Counted from the stretch's first letter, positions 50,533-59,930 are shown. The stretch is 64,000 bases of DNA from Paracoccus lichenicola (GCF_009708075.1 NZ_WMBT01000008.1:99234-163233), one strand, 5' to 3'. The notes: generated from the letters alone by a model not told the origin. Numbers and translations: made by a program.

Positions 50533-52815
50533 CTAGGTCCCCGCCATGGCGCGGCGCGCGATTTCCTGGGCGAGCGGCCATTCGACCGCCCGCATCCCGC
50601 CCGAGGGATCGTGCCCCAGAAGCCCGTTGGGGCACAGCCGGTCGTCGTCCCATCCGGGATGGTTGGCGATGGGGTAAAGGCAGATGCCTTCCACCCGGAC
50701 GCCGCGGTCGCGGGCGCGGGCGACCTCGTCGCGGATATAGGCGAACCAGGATGCGCGGCGCGCGCCCTCGGTCCCCGTCTCGGCGATCATCAGCGGGCGG
50801 TCGTAACGCGCCGCGACCTCGACCAGCAGGTCGGACAGGGGGCGATACCAGGGGTGGTCCATGTCGATGGGCGGGCCGCCGTGGATCCACTGGTTGTTCC
50901 AGTAATAGTTGACCCCCACGATGTCCAGGAAGGACGGATCGCCGCCAAGCTGCGGCCACATCCGGCCCATGATCAGCTCGAAGGCCTGGAACTGCGCGTC
51001 GTGATAGCCATGCGCCTCCCACAGCGGACGCCCGTTATGCGGGTCGTGGTGGATCGCCAGCAGGGGTTCGGCATGAACGAAGCGCGCGCGGGGATCGACG
51101 GCGCGCAGTTCGTGCATGGCCGCGATGGATGCGCGGGCCAGCTGGCATTTCAGTTCGTATCCCCGATGCGCGGCAAAGGGGTTGAGGTATTGGGCGTCGC
51201 CCCCCGCCCAGGCGAAGAAGCTGATCTCGTTGACCGGGCACCAGAAGGGCACGGCATCCGTGATTTCCCGGTGGTGCAGCGCCACGGCGCGGGCAAAGCG
51301 GGCAAAGCGGTCCACGAAAGCCGCGCCCCAGATGTCCAGGTCGTCGGGCCAGCCGTAATGCAGCAGATCCCAGATGACCTGCGTGCCGGTGTCGCGCGCG
51401 GCCCGCATCATCGGCGTCAGGCTGGAGAAATCGTAGCGCCCCGGTTCGGGTTCGACCCGGTGCCAGCGCACGCCGTCGCGGCCCGCGCGGATGCCGAGGC
51501 CTGCCAGCTGCCGGTAGTCCTGCGCGGCATGAACGTCATGGCCCACGGCCTCGATCAGGTCCAGCCGCCGACCGTTGCGCAGCCGGTGGGTGGAGGATTC
51601 CCATCCCCCCAGGGCGAAGCTGTCGAAGGTGGCGGGCGGCGGCGCGGGCGGGCGTTCGGCCAGCACCCGGTCGATCAGCGCCCGCCATTGCGGCACCACG
51701 ACCTGCGCGGAATAGCTGGCATGGACATGGGCGCGCAGGGCGTGCCCAAGCCGCGCGCGCAGGGGCGCGTCGCCCAGCAGGCGCGCCATGGCATCGGCCA
51801 CGGCAGCCGGATCCTCGTGGGGCACGAAGATGCCGCTGACCCCGTCCACGATCTGTTCCATCGAGCCGTTGTCGGCGGTGGCGATCACCGGCAGGCCTGC
51901 CGCGCCGGCCTCGGCGATGACATGGGGCATCCCCTCGCCGCGCGACAGCCAGCAGAAGATGTCCATGGCCGCCATCAGGTCCGGCACGTCCCTGCGGTCG
52001 CCGGTGAAGATCATGCGGTGGCCCAGGGGACCGGCCATGTGGCGCAATTCGTGTTCGTATTCCGGCATGAAGGCGTCGGGACCGCCCACCACGATGAAGC
52101 GCGCGCGGGGCGCGGTGTCGGCCAGGCGCAGGGCGGCGGCGACGAAATCCTCGACCCGCTTCTTGCGGTCCAGCCGCCCGGCCCAACCGATCAGGATCTC
52201 GTCCGGCGCGATGCCCAGCAAGGCGCGCATGTCGTCGCGGCGTTCGGGGCGGAACTCGTCCAGATCGACCATCGAGGGGATTTCAAGCGCGTCCTGAACC
52301 CGGTCCGGCATCTTCGAGGCCGCCGCCGCGCGGATGCTGTCGCAGACGCCCACATAGCGGGTGGTGAAGTGCTTGGGTCCCGACAGGGCCTCGCGGACCA
52401 GGCCGCCATGCTCGATCAAGGGCGGGCGCAGCGCCATGCGTTCCAGCGCGGGATAGATGTCGGCCACGTCCTGGCAGGACACGACCACATCGGCCCCCGC
52501 CAGCTTGCGGCGCAGATAGTCGATGGTGTCCTCGAACCCCAGGCCATAGGGCGTGGTGTCCACATGCACGCCCAGGTCGGCCAGTTGCTCGTGGGTCTGG
52601 TGGGGCATCCCCTCCTTGCGGAGGCAGGGGATGACGGTGATGCGGTACCGGTCGTGCGGCAGGTTGCGGGCCAGCAGGCGGATTTCCGTTTCCTCGCCGC
52701 CCACCACCAGCCAGGCCATGACGAAGGTGATGCGGATCAGCGCATGGTCCGGGTGGGGCAGCGGGAAGGCGTCGGGGGGAATGATCCCCCAGGCATGGGT
52801 GTCGTCGGCGTTCAT
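50533..52815 (-). CDS. Fusion: GT4 glycosyltransferase plus clan GH-A-type hydrolase domain
   Basis: A 760-residue protein. Residues 25-390 are a GT-B glycosyltransferase of the GT4 type: IRITFVMAWLVVGGEETEIR, AWAGRLDRKKRVEDF-like GWAGRLDRKKRVEDFVAAAL near 215, and the nucleotide-sugar motif WLSRGEGMPHVIAEAGAAGL near 288-307. Residues 400-755 are a (beta/alpha)8 domain: GLGIRAGRDGVRWHRVEPEP near 440, CPVNEISFF with acid/base Glu about 530, and IAETGTEG with nucleophile Glu about 679, the pattern of GH1/GH-A family retaining glycosidases. Both domains look intact. The start at 52815 overlaps the previous gene as ATGA. It ends the operon, 2 bp from the Ku promoter. Substrate unknown. Confidence 0.9.
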   Translation of the reverse strand: MNADDTHAWGIIPPDAFPLPHPDHALIRITFVMAWLVVGGEETEIRLLARNLPHDRYRITVIPCLRKEGMPHQTHEQLADLGVHVDTTPYGLGFEDTIDYLRRKLAGADVVVSCQDVADIYPALERMALRPPLIEHGGLVREALSGPKHFTTRYVGVCDSIRAAAASKMPDRVQDALEIPSMVDLDEFRPERRDDMRALLGIAPDEILIGWAGRLDRKKRVEDFVAAALRLADTAPRARFIVVGGPDAFMPEYEHELRHMAGPLGHRMIFTGDRRDVPDLMAAMDIFCWLSRGEGMPHVIAEAGAAGLPVIATADNGSMEQIVDGVSGIFVPHEDPAAVADAMARLLGDAPLRARLGHALRAHVHASYSAQVVVPQWRALIDRVLAERPPAPPPATFDSFALGGWESSTHRLRNGRRLDLIEAVGHDVHAAQDYRQLAGLGIRAGRDGVRWHRVEPEPGRYDFSSLTPMMRAARDTGTQVIWDLLHYGWPDDLDIWGAAFVDRFARFARAVALHHREITDAVPFWCPVNEISFFAWAGGDAQYLNPFAAHRGYELKCQLARASIAAMHELRAVDPRARFVHAEPLLAIHHDPHNGRPLWEAHGYHDAQFQAFELIMGRMWPQLGGDPSFLDIVGVNYYWNNQWIHGGPPIDMDHPWYRPLSDLLVEVAARYDRPLMIAETGTEGARRASWFAYIRDEVARARDRGVRVEGICLYPIANHPGWDDDRLCPNGLLGHDPSGGMRAVEWPLAQEIARRAMAGT

Positions 52816-53921
52816 GCGGCCTCGAACACGATCTGGAGGAAGTCGGGGCGGTCCGCCACCAGATGGCGCAGGAAGCCGGGCGCGTCGTCATAGGGCACCA
52901 CATGGGTGATCATGTGCTGCCGGATGGCGTCGCCCTCGGCCTGCAACAGCCGCAGCGTTTCCTGCGCCAGCCGCCGCTGGTCCCAGGCGTGCGCCACGGG
53001 GCGCGGCATCCGGTTGATCTGCGCGCAGCGGATCGCCAAACCGTTGTGGTGGAACTCCTCGCCGAAGCGGGCGCCGTCCATGCCGCCCTGGTAGAAGGCC
53101 AGGTCGATCACGGTCCCCTGCGGGCGCAGGGCTTGCAGGCAACGGTTGAGGCTGTCGGACCGTGCGCGGGTCTGGAACACGTATTCCGCGCCGCGCCCGG
53201 CCGTCTTGTGGTGCCAGGCGGACTTGGCGTATCGCACGGCCTCGTCCTCGCCCATGGCGGTAAAGCCCAGCTTGCGGGCGATGTCCTGCCGGAAGGGCGA
53301 GGGGTCCACGACCACGATCTCGGACGCCCCGCCCTGACGCGCGAACAGCGCGCAGAAGAGGCCCACCGTGCCGCCGCCCCAGACCAGGACCGGGCGGCCC
53401 TCGACCCCCGCGCCCAGATAGGGGACGCCCGCGCCGAACTGGTCGGCGTCGGCGTGCAGGATGCCGTTGGCGGCGATCGGTCCCATCTGCGCCACGAAGA
53501 TGCCCAGGATCGGATCCATGCCGCGCGGCAGCGTCAGCAGCAGGTCATGGGCGGGGTTCGCGGTGTGGCCGGTCTTGTGGCCGAAGGTGGTGGCCAGCAC
53601 GTCGCCGTTGTCGAACCCCGGCGCGCGGGCGTCGATGACCTTGGCCACCTCCATGTAGCCCAGGAAGTTGACGGGGAAGTGCGCCGACGGCTCTCCGGGG
53701 ATAAACAGACCCTGCCAGTCGTCCCAACGGCTGTGCAGATAGGGGTTGCTGCCTTTCAGGAAGGTCAGTTCCGTCCCCGCCGAAAGGCCCGTGTACATCA
53801 GGTCCAGACGCACCTGGCCCTCGCCCGCCGGGCCTTCGTCATAGCCGAAGAAATACGGCTCGTGCGGGCGTTCGATGCCCAGGGACCGGATGTGGCGATG
53901 CTCATGCGGCATGGTGGGCAT
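52812..53921 (-). CDS. MDR-family dehydrogenase (zinc-less/zinc-type, sugar-alcohol-like)
   Basis: A 369-residue medium-chain dehydrogenase. The nucleotide fold is VLVWGGGTVGLFCALFARQG near 178-197, followed by VVVDPSPFRQDIARKLGF. The usual N-terminal zinc Cys/His ligands are not obvious (YTGLSAGTELTF where CxG...GHE occurs in zinc enzymes), so it may be zinc-independent or use other ligands. It lies between a GT-oxidoreductase fusion and a GT-hydrolase fusion and overlaps both by a few bases, so it probably oxidises or reduces a sugar or its nucleotide derivative. ATG at 53912 is an alternative start. Confidence 0.85.
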   Translation of the reverse strand: MPTMPHEHRHIRSLGIERPHEPYFFGYDEGPAGEGQVRLDLMYTGLSAGTELTFLKGSNPYLHSRWDDWQGLFIPGEPSAHFPVNFLGYMEVAKVIDARAPGFDNGDVLATTFGHKTGHTANPAHDLLLTLPRGMDPILGIFVAQMGPIAANGILHADADQFGAGVPYLGAGVEGRPVLVWGGGTVGLFCALFARQGGASEIVVVDPSPFRQDIARKLGFTAMGEDEAVRYAKSAWHHKTAGRGAEYVFQTRARSDSLNRCLQALRPQGTVIDLAFYQGGMDGARFGEEFHHNGLAIRCAQINRMPRPVAHAWDQRRLAQETLRLLQAEGDAIRQHMITHVVPYDDAPGFLRHLVADRPDFLQIVFEAA

Positions 53922-55992
53922 CCGGCGCAGGGGACGGACGAAAGATGGGCTGCGGGTCAGCCCGCAGCCCCTCCATCTTCACGAGGGCGCCGTCGCGGGC
54001 GGACTGGCTGACCGCCAGGGCCACGCGGTGGGTCATCAGCGCCTCCCCGTACGGACATCGGATGCGGTTCTCGCGGCCCTGGACGGCCTCGATGAAGTCG
54101 CGGTCCTCGCGCCAGACGGGATCGCCATGGGCGTGGCGGACGGGGCGGCCCTGGCCCACATCGACCATCAGGTCATGGTCGCTGATCTCCAGCGCCATGC
54201 CGTCGGCGAAGACATGCAGGCCGACGCGGTGGTTCCAGCGCAACAGGCAGGTGGCCGACAGGTTGGCGATGGCCCCGCTGGCAAAGCGCAGGGTGGCGGC
54301 GGTGGCGGTGGGCACGCTCAGGCCCCGGAAATCGGCGCGGTCGCGATGGGCGGCCATGCCGAAAACCTCGGTCACGTCGCCCGCCAGGAAACGCGCGGCG
54401 TCGATCACGTGGGTTGCCTGTTCGACCACCTGCCCGCCGCTGCGGTCCTGGTCCCACCACCACTCAGGGGGCGGCGTCTGGTCCAGCCAGAAGCCCTGGA
54501 TCAGATGGGCGGGGTTGCGCGCCAGATGGCCGCGCGCCTCGTCCATCGTGTCCAAGTAGCGCCAGTGATAGCCGACGGCGGTGACAAGGCCTGCCGCCTC
54601 GACCTCGGACGCGATCTCCTCGGCCAGGGCGATGTCCAGCGACAGGGGCTTTTCGACGAAGAAGGGCAGCCCGCGCGCGATGCAGGCGCGTTCGGGCGCG
54701 CCATGGGCAAAGGGCGGCACGCAGATGAAGACGGCGTCCAGATCCTGGGCTTCCAGCATCGCCTCGTGATCGGGATAGGCCGTGGCGCCGGTGGCCTCGG
54801 CGGCCTGGCGGGCGCGGTCCCCGTCGGGATCGCAGACAGCCGCGATCTCCACGTCATCCATCGTCCGCAGCACGCCGAAATGGCGATGCGCGATGCCGCC
54901 CGCGCCGATGAAGCCCAGCCTTGTCTTGGTCATTCCGTCCTCGTTTCGCTGCCGCAACACGCGGCGGTAGATTTGCAAAGTGTCCGCCGCCATGCGGTCG
55001 GCGGTGAAATGGCCGCGCCAGCGGGCCTGCCCGTCGCGCGCCACGATGGCGCGGCGCAGGGGATCGGTCAACGCCCCCGCCATCGCATCGGCCAGGGGCC
55101 GCGACCGGCGCGGCGGGACCAGCCAGGGATGCCCCTCGCCCAGGGCCTCGGCCGATCCGGTCACGTCGGTGGCCACGACGGGCAGGCCGATGGACATCGC
55201 CTCCAGCGCGACAAGGGGCAGCCCCTCGAAGCCCGAGGGCAGGACCAGCAGGTCGGATGCGGCCATCAGCGCGGGCACGTCGTCGCGCCGGCCCAGGAAG
55301 CGGACATGGCCGGCCAGCCCCAACCGTGCGGCCCAGCGGCGCATCTGCGCCTTGTCCGTTCCCTGCCCCGCCAGATCCAGCCGCGCCGCGATCCCGCGCC
55401 GGTGCAGGCGGGCCAGCGCCGCCAGCAGCGTGCGGTGCAGCTTTTGCGGGGCGAAGCGGCCGACGCACAGCATCGCCAGCCCGTCCCCGCCCCGGTGGCG
55501 CATGGGCAGCGCGGCGGTGCCGTTCGGAACCGCATGGACCGGCACCCGGCGCCCCATGCCCGCAAGCGCCGCCCGCCAGCCCGCAGCCCCCGCGTCCGAG
55601 ACCGCGATGATCGCGTCCAGGCCGCGGCTGGCCCGGGCGTAATCGGCGATCTGCCCCGCATCGGTCAAAAGCCAGGGCAGGTGTTCGGTGCGCACCACCG
55701 CCCTGCCTGCCCGCACGGCTGCGGCGACAAGGCCGTGGCCTTCCCACCCGATGCCCGCATGGACATGGACAAGGCGCGCGGGGCTGGCGGCCACGACGCG
55801 TTGGGCGTCACCCGGGGCAAAGACCTGCGCGGGCAGGCCCATGGCCTTGGCGCGCCGGACCAGCGCGCGGCCTGCGGCGTGATCGGGAAAGCCCAGGCTC
55901 GCCATGCCCGGCGGCAGGGACCGGGCCAGGGTCAGCATGTGTTCGCCCACCCCCGAAGGCTCGGGGCTGTCGGTCAGCAAAAGGCAGCGCAT
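53902..55992 (-). CDS. Fusion: GT4 glycosyltransferase plus Gfo/Idh/MocA oxidoreductase
   Basis: A 696-residue protein. Residues 1-345 are a GT4 glycosyltransferase: CLLLTDSPEPSGVGEHMLTL, CVGRFAPQKLHRTLLAALAR near 170, and LLVLPSGFEGLPLVALEAMS near 250. Residues 354-690 are a Gfo/Idh/MocA NAD(P)-dependent sugar oxidoreductase: LGFIGAGGIAHRHFG, VFICVPPFAHG, and FFVEKPLSLD with Lys of the EKP motif near 440. Met353-354 at 54933 has GAGGACGGA just upstream, so the oxidoreductase may also be made separately. Start at 55992 is chosen (MRCLLLTD); 56022 would overlap the previous gene more. Confidence 0.88.
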   Translation of the reverse strand: MRCLLLTDSPEPSGVGEHMLTLARSLPPGMASLGFPDHAAGRALVRRAKAMGLPAQVFAPGDAQRVVAASPARLVHVHAGIGWEGHGLVAAAVRAGRAVVRTEHLPWLLTDAGQIADYARASRGLDAIIAVSDAGAAGWRAALAGMGRRVPVHAVPNGTAALPMRHRGGDGLAMLCVGRFAPQKLHRTLLAALARLHRRGIAARLDLAGQGTDKAQMRRWAARLGLAGHVRFLGRRDDVPALMAASDLLVLPSGFEGLPLVALEAMSIGLPVVATDVTGSAEALGEGHPWLVPPRRSRPLADAMAGALTDPLRRAIVARDGQARWRGHFTADRMAADTLQIYRRVLRQRNEDGMTKTRLGFIGAGGIAHRHFGVLRTMDDVEIAAVCDPDGDRARQAAEATGATAYPDHEAMLEAQDLDAVFICVPPFAHGAPERACIARGLPFFVEKPLSLDIALAEEIASEVEAAGLVTAVGYHWRYLDTMDEARGHLARNPAHLIQGFWLDQTPPPEWWWDQDRSGGQVVEQATHVIDAARFLAGDVTEVFGMAAHRDRADFRGLSVPTATAATLRFASGAIANLSATCLLRWNHRVGLHVFADGMALEISDHDLMVDVGQGRPVRHAHGDPVWREDRDFIEAVQGRENRIRCPYGEALMTHRVALAVSQSARDGALVKMEGLRADPQPIFRPSPAPDAHHAA

Positions 55993-55999
55993 CACGCCA

Positions 56000-58333
56000 T
56001 CACGCCAGGGGGACCATCGCATCCGCGGCGGGCTGCCGGGCCGTCAACCGCCGGTGGATCGCAAGCGCCTGGCCCACGACCTGATCCATGTTGTAATACC
56101 GGTAACTGCCCAGGCGTCCCGCGAAGATCACGTTCGGTTCCGCCGCCGCCAGCGCGTCATAGCGGCGGAACAGCGCCTGGTTTTCCGGGCGCGGGATCGG
56201 GTAATAGGGATCCCCCTCGGCTGACGGATATTCGTAGCTGATCGAGGTCCTGGCGTGGACCTGGCCCGTCAGGTGCTTGTATTCCGTGATCCGGGTATGG
56301 GGCACGTCCTCGGCCGGGAAGTTCACCACGGCGACGGGCTGGAACTGCGCCCGGTCCAGCGTCTCGTGCCGGAACTGCAGGCTGCGATAGGGCAGCGTGC
56401 CGAAGCGGTGGCCGAAATAGGCGTCGATGGGACCGGTATAGACCGTCAGCGCGCCGCGCTCGGCGGGCTTCAGGTCGTGGAAATCGGTGCCAAGCGCCAG
56501 CTCGATCCCCGGATGGTCCAGCATCCGTTCGAACATGCGGGTGTAACCCTCGCGCGGCATGGCCTGGTGCTTGTCGGTGAAGTAACGGTCGTCGGTGTTG
56601 GTCCGGGTCGGCACGCGCGCCGTCACCGACTTGTCCAGTTGCGACGGGTCCAGCCCCCATTGCTTGCGGGTGTAGCCCTGGAAGAAGGTCTCGTAAAGTT
56701 CGGTCCCGATGGCGTTCACCACCACATCGCGCGAGGTGCGGATGTCGGCCACGGGTTCGGCCTTGCGGGCCAGGAAGGCCTCGGCCTCGGCATCCGACTG
56801 CATGTCCAGGCCGTAAAGCGCGTTCAGCGTGGTGCGGTTGATGGGCATGGGCACCGACTTGCCGCCCACCCGCGCCAGCACGCGGTGTTCATAGGGGCGC
56901 CATTCGGTGAAGCGGCCCAGCCAGGCGAACACGTCGTCGCTGTTGGTGTGGAAGATATGCGGGCCATAGCGGTGGATCAGGACGCCCGCGTCGTCCAGGC
57001 AGTCGAAGGCGTTGCCCGCGACATGGGGACGGCGGTCCACCAGCAGCACGCGCTTGCCCGACACCTCGGCGAATTGCCGGGCCAGCACGGATCCGGCAAA
57101 GCCCGCGCCGCAGATCGTCACGTCGTGCCTTTTCGCGCCGCGCAAGGTGGGCGGCGTCGGCAGCTTCACGACCGAGGCCGAGGGCGGGTGCTTGCCCAGC
57201 ACCCGGTCCAGATGGTCCCGCATCCGCCCGAAGGTGCTGTCCCAGCTGAGATCGGCCAGCACCCGGTCGGCGTCGTCGCGCCATTGCGTCTGGCCGCGCG
57301 CGGCCAGGGCCTCCTCGCAGGCGCGCACGAAGCCGTCCGCATCCGCCGCGATCCGCACGGCGGCCACGTCGCCATACTGGCGCACCACGTCGCGCACCGG
57401 GGTGGACACCACCTGCACGCCACCCGCCAGGTATTCCGGCGTCTTGGTGGGCGAGATGAAGCGCGTCGCCTCGTTCATGGCGAATGGCATCAGCGCCACG
57501 TCCCATCCCGACAGATAGGCGGGCAACTGGTCATAGCCGCGCTGGCCCAGCCAGTGGATGTTGGGCGCGCGCGGCAGATCCTCGGGGGCGATCTTGGCCA
57601 GGGGACCGATCATCACGACCGACCAGTCGGGATGGGCGCGGGCCAGCGCCGCGATCAGGCCCAGGTCCAGCCGTTCGTCGATCACGCCGTAATAGCCCAA
57701 GCGCGGATGGGGCAGGCCCGCCTGGTCGCCCGGTTCCGCCAGCCCGCCCCGGGCGCGGGCGAAATGCGCGGTATCGACCGCCGACGGAAAGGGGTGGATG
57801 TTGGCGTGCCGGTCGGCCTTCGCCTCGTAGATCGAATGGCCGCCGGTAAAGACCACGTCCGCCGTGGCCATCAGCGCGGCCTCGTTCGCGGCCAGGTCGG
57901 GCGGGGCGAAGCGGAAGGCCGACAGTTCGTCCATGCAGTCATAGACCACGGCCCCTGCCTCGACATGGGCGGCGATGGGCCACATCATGGGCGTGTAGAA
58001 CCACAGGACCGGACGGTGGATGCCGCCAAGGCCCATCATCTGGTCCAGCAGGCCCGACAGCGCGCGGGCCTGGTCGGCGGGCGACCAGCGGGCGGGGACG
58101 CGGGGGCGGATCGCCTGGACCGTGGTGCCCTCGAAGGCGTGGAATTCCAGATAGGGCAGGTGGTGGTCGGTGGGGATCGCTTCTTCCCAGAAGAACAGGC
58201 GATAGTCGCGGGCCAGGCGCGACATCAGGTGCTGCGGGCGTTGCAGCACGAAATCCCAACGCAGGTGCGAAAAGCAGATCAGCGCCGGCCGGATCGCAAG
58301 CGCAAGGGGGGTCAGGGGGTTGGCATCGTTCAT
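56000..58333 (-). CDS. Fusion: glycosyltransferase plus UDP-galactopyranose mutase
   Basis: A 777-residue protein. Residues 15-395 are a GT-B fold: ICFSHLRWDFVLQRPQHLMS near 20-39, VVYDCMDELSAFRF near 113, and a nucleotide-sugar region FAMNEATRFISPTKTPEYLA near 285. Residues 403-770 are a full-length Glf: TICGAGFAGSVLARQFAEV (FAD), RRPHVAGNAFDCL, RYGPHIFHTN, and YTRKQWGLDPSQLD. The mutase converts UDP-galactopyranose to UDP-galactofuranose; 370 residues is the normal Glf length. Its ATG overlaps the previous stop as ATGA, and the next gene starts 7 bp later. Confidence 0.92.
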   Translation of the reverse strand: MNDANPLTPLALAIRPALICFSHLRWDFVLQRPQHLMSRLARDYRLFFWEEAIPTDHHLPYLEFHAFEGTTVQAIRPRVPARWSPADQARALSGLLDQMMGLGGIHRPVLWFYTPMMWPIAAHVEAGAVVYDCMDELSAFRFAPPDLAANEAALMATADVVFTGGHSIYEAKADRHANIHPFPSAVDTAHFARARGGLAEPGDQAGLPHPRLGYYGVIDERLDLGLIAALARAHPDWSVVMIGPLAKIAPEDLPRAPNIHWLGQRGYDQLPAYLSGWDVALMPFAMNEATRFISPTKTPEYLAGGVQVVSTPVRDVVRQYGDVAAVRIAADADGFVRACEEALAARGQTQWRDDADRVLADLSWDSTFGRMRDHLDRVLGKHPPSASVVKLPTPPTLRGAKRHDVTICGAGFAGSVLARQFAEVSGKRVLLVDRRPHVAGNAFDCLDDAGVLIHRYGPHIFHTNSDDVFAWLGRFTEWRPYEHRVLARVGGKSVPMPINRTTLNALYGLDMQSDAEAEAFLARKAEPVADIRTSRDVVVNAIGTELYETFFQGYTRKQWGLDPSQLDKSVTARVPTRTNTDDRYFTDKHQAMPREGYTRMFERMLDHPGIELALGTDFHDLKPAERGALTVYTGPIDAYFGHRFGTLPYRSLQFRHETLDRAQFQPVAVVNFPAEDVPHTRITEYKHLTGQVHARTSISYEYPSAEGDPYYPIPRPENQALFRRYDALAAAEPNVIFAGRLGSYRYYNMDQVVGQALAIHRRLTARQPAADAMVPLA

Positions 58334-59529
58334 GGCACCATCCTTGCATTGCGGATTTCGGTCAGTTCCCGGGCCAGCACGGCCATGCTGGGCTGCCAGC
58401 CCCACCGGGACAGCGCGGCGTCGCGCGGGTCATAGCGGGCGTAATCGCGCAGCAGCATGTCCAGCGCCTCGGCAAAGTCGGCGCCTTCGTGGGCAACGAC
58501 CCCGGTGTCCGGCGTGACGAATTGCAAGCCGCAGGACAGCCGCGCATTGGCCAGCACCGGCAGGCCCGCCAGCTGGTATTCGGTCAGGATCGCGGGCGCC
58601 CCGTCATCGACGCCGCACACGACGCCCACGCGGGCGCGGTTGATCTGGCGGTTCACCTCGTCATGGGACACGCCGGGCGGACCCACGATCTCCAGATCCA
58701 GCCCGTCGCGGGCGGCGCGGTCGCGGAACTCGTCGGCCTGGTGGCCGTAGCCCACCACCAGCAGCCCGCGCGTGCCGGGGCGGCGCGCCATGGCGTCGAA
58801 CAGGATGTCGTGGCGCTTGTAGGGCTGCGCGCAGGCCACATAGACCACGTCGCGGTCCTTGTCCGCGCCCGTCGGAAAGAACGTATCGCCGGATGCGAAG
58901 GCGGGACCGATGGGCAGCACCAGGGTGCGCGCGCCGGGCACCCGGGCCTCGATTTCCCGCGACTGCCAGTCGGCGCCGGTCAGGAACAGATCGAACTTCG
59001 CCGCCAGGTCGTCGGGGATGCGCAGGGCGGGCGCGTCAATGGAATTGTAGATCTTGACCGAGGCATCGCAGGCCTCCAGCAGCGCCGCATCGACGCCAAG
59101 GCCCCAGACACACAGGATTTCGGGCGCGCCCACCTTGGCGATGAAATCCACCGCCTCGCAGGACGCATGGGGCGCGGGACCGTCGGCCCGGAACACGCGC
59201 CGGACCAGCCCGGGGTTGCGGGCGTCGGGCGTGCCGTCCGAAAGGTCCCTGTCGCGGTCGGAGTCGCCGTCGCGGCCTGCAAAGCTCCAGACCTCGGCGT
59301 GATCGACCAGGCCCGCGGCGACGGCGGCCAAGGGCAGGCGTTCCAGATAGCCGCCGACGACCTCGACCTTGTCAGGCCGCCTCCGGTCTAAGGGAAGCGT
59401 GCTTGCCTCCCAGAAGCCGGGATCGGGGGGGGATTGCGGAATGCTGGGCGGGACCTGCGAGCAGAAATCGGAAATCGCAGCAATCCAACCAGGCATATGG
59501 GACCATCCAGCAACAAGAGCATGGGTCAA
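58330..59529 (-). CDS. Glycosyltransferase (GT4-like), first gene of glycan operon
   Basis: A 399-residue glycosyltransferase. Elements of the GT-B fold are CVWGLGVDAALLEACDA near 137, KIYNSIDAPALRIPDDLA near 157, YVACAQPYKRHDILFDAMAR near 230, and GVDDGAPAILTEYQLAGLPV near 310 with the usual acidic nucleotide-sugar contacts. The start given is a TTG at 59529, because ALVAGW resembles a GT N-terminus; the first ATG is 59496 and equally possible. It overlaps the GT-Glf gene by ATGA. Confidence 0.86.
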   Translation of the reverse strand: MTHALVAGWSHMPGWIAAISDFCSQVPPSIPQSPPDPGFWEASTLPLDRRRPDKVEVVGGYLERLPLAAVAAGLVDHAEVWSFAGRDGDSDRDRDLSDGTPDARNPGLVRRVFRADGPAPHASCEAVDFIAKVGAPEILCVWGLGVDAALLEACDASVKIYNSIDAPALRIPDDLAAKFDLFLTGADWQSREIEARVPGARTLVLPIGPAFASGDTFFPTGADKDRDVVYVACAQPYKRHDILFDAMARRPGTRGLLVVGYGHQADEFRDRAARDGLDLEIVGPPGVSHDEVNRQINRARVGVVCGVDDGAPAILTEYQLAGLPVLANARLSCGLQFVTPDTGVVAHEGADFAEALDMLLRDYARYDPRDAALSRWGWQPSMAVLARELTEIRNARMVP

Positions 59530-59574
59530 CCGTCAACACCCGCAAAGGGTTGCATTGATTTTTATCAGTGTCCA

Positions 59575-59930
59575 GCCACTTCATGCCGCCAGCGAGGCCG
59601 CCGGATCCTGATCCGTTTTCGCGGCCTCCTCCAGCGTCTCGCCGCCCTTGCCGCAGCCCAGGCACGGCGGATGGCCATGGATGCCGTTGCCCAGATGACC
59701 GGAACCCGCGGCCAAGGAAGCACCAGGCCCACGACGCCCACGGGTTCGCGCAGGCTCATGGCGATGGGGTTGTCGGAGGCGGGCGCCACCGGATCATGGA
59801 TGGTCTTGCCGCCCTGTTCCAGAACGCGCATCGGCGGCAGCACGGCCGACATGATCCAGCGGCGTGCCGCCCCACCTGCTACGCCCCCCATGGCTTTCCC
59901 CGCGAACGACAATATTCTGGGATGGCGCAT
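59575..59930 (-). pseudogene. Fragment of aldehyde dehydrogenase
   Basis: On the minus strand, in one frame, about 50 residues resemble the N-terminal third of an aldehyde dehydrogenase: VLEQGGKTIHDPVAPA followed by REPVGVVGLVLPW. After LPW the match is lost and the next residues are Arg-rich. Neither a start nor the catalytic Cys/Glu region is present. It is a remnant in the 425-bp gap between the glycan operon and the SDR. I found nothing else of note there. Confidence 0.5.

Noticed and set aside
47071..52893. A 1940-codon open frame on the plus strand
   Set aside because: It lies opposite ligD, Ku and the glycan GT gene, has low-complexity Arg/Gly/Pro/Gln composition and no family signature. 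High GC removes stop codons from the third-position shadow frame.
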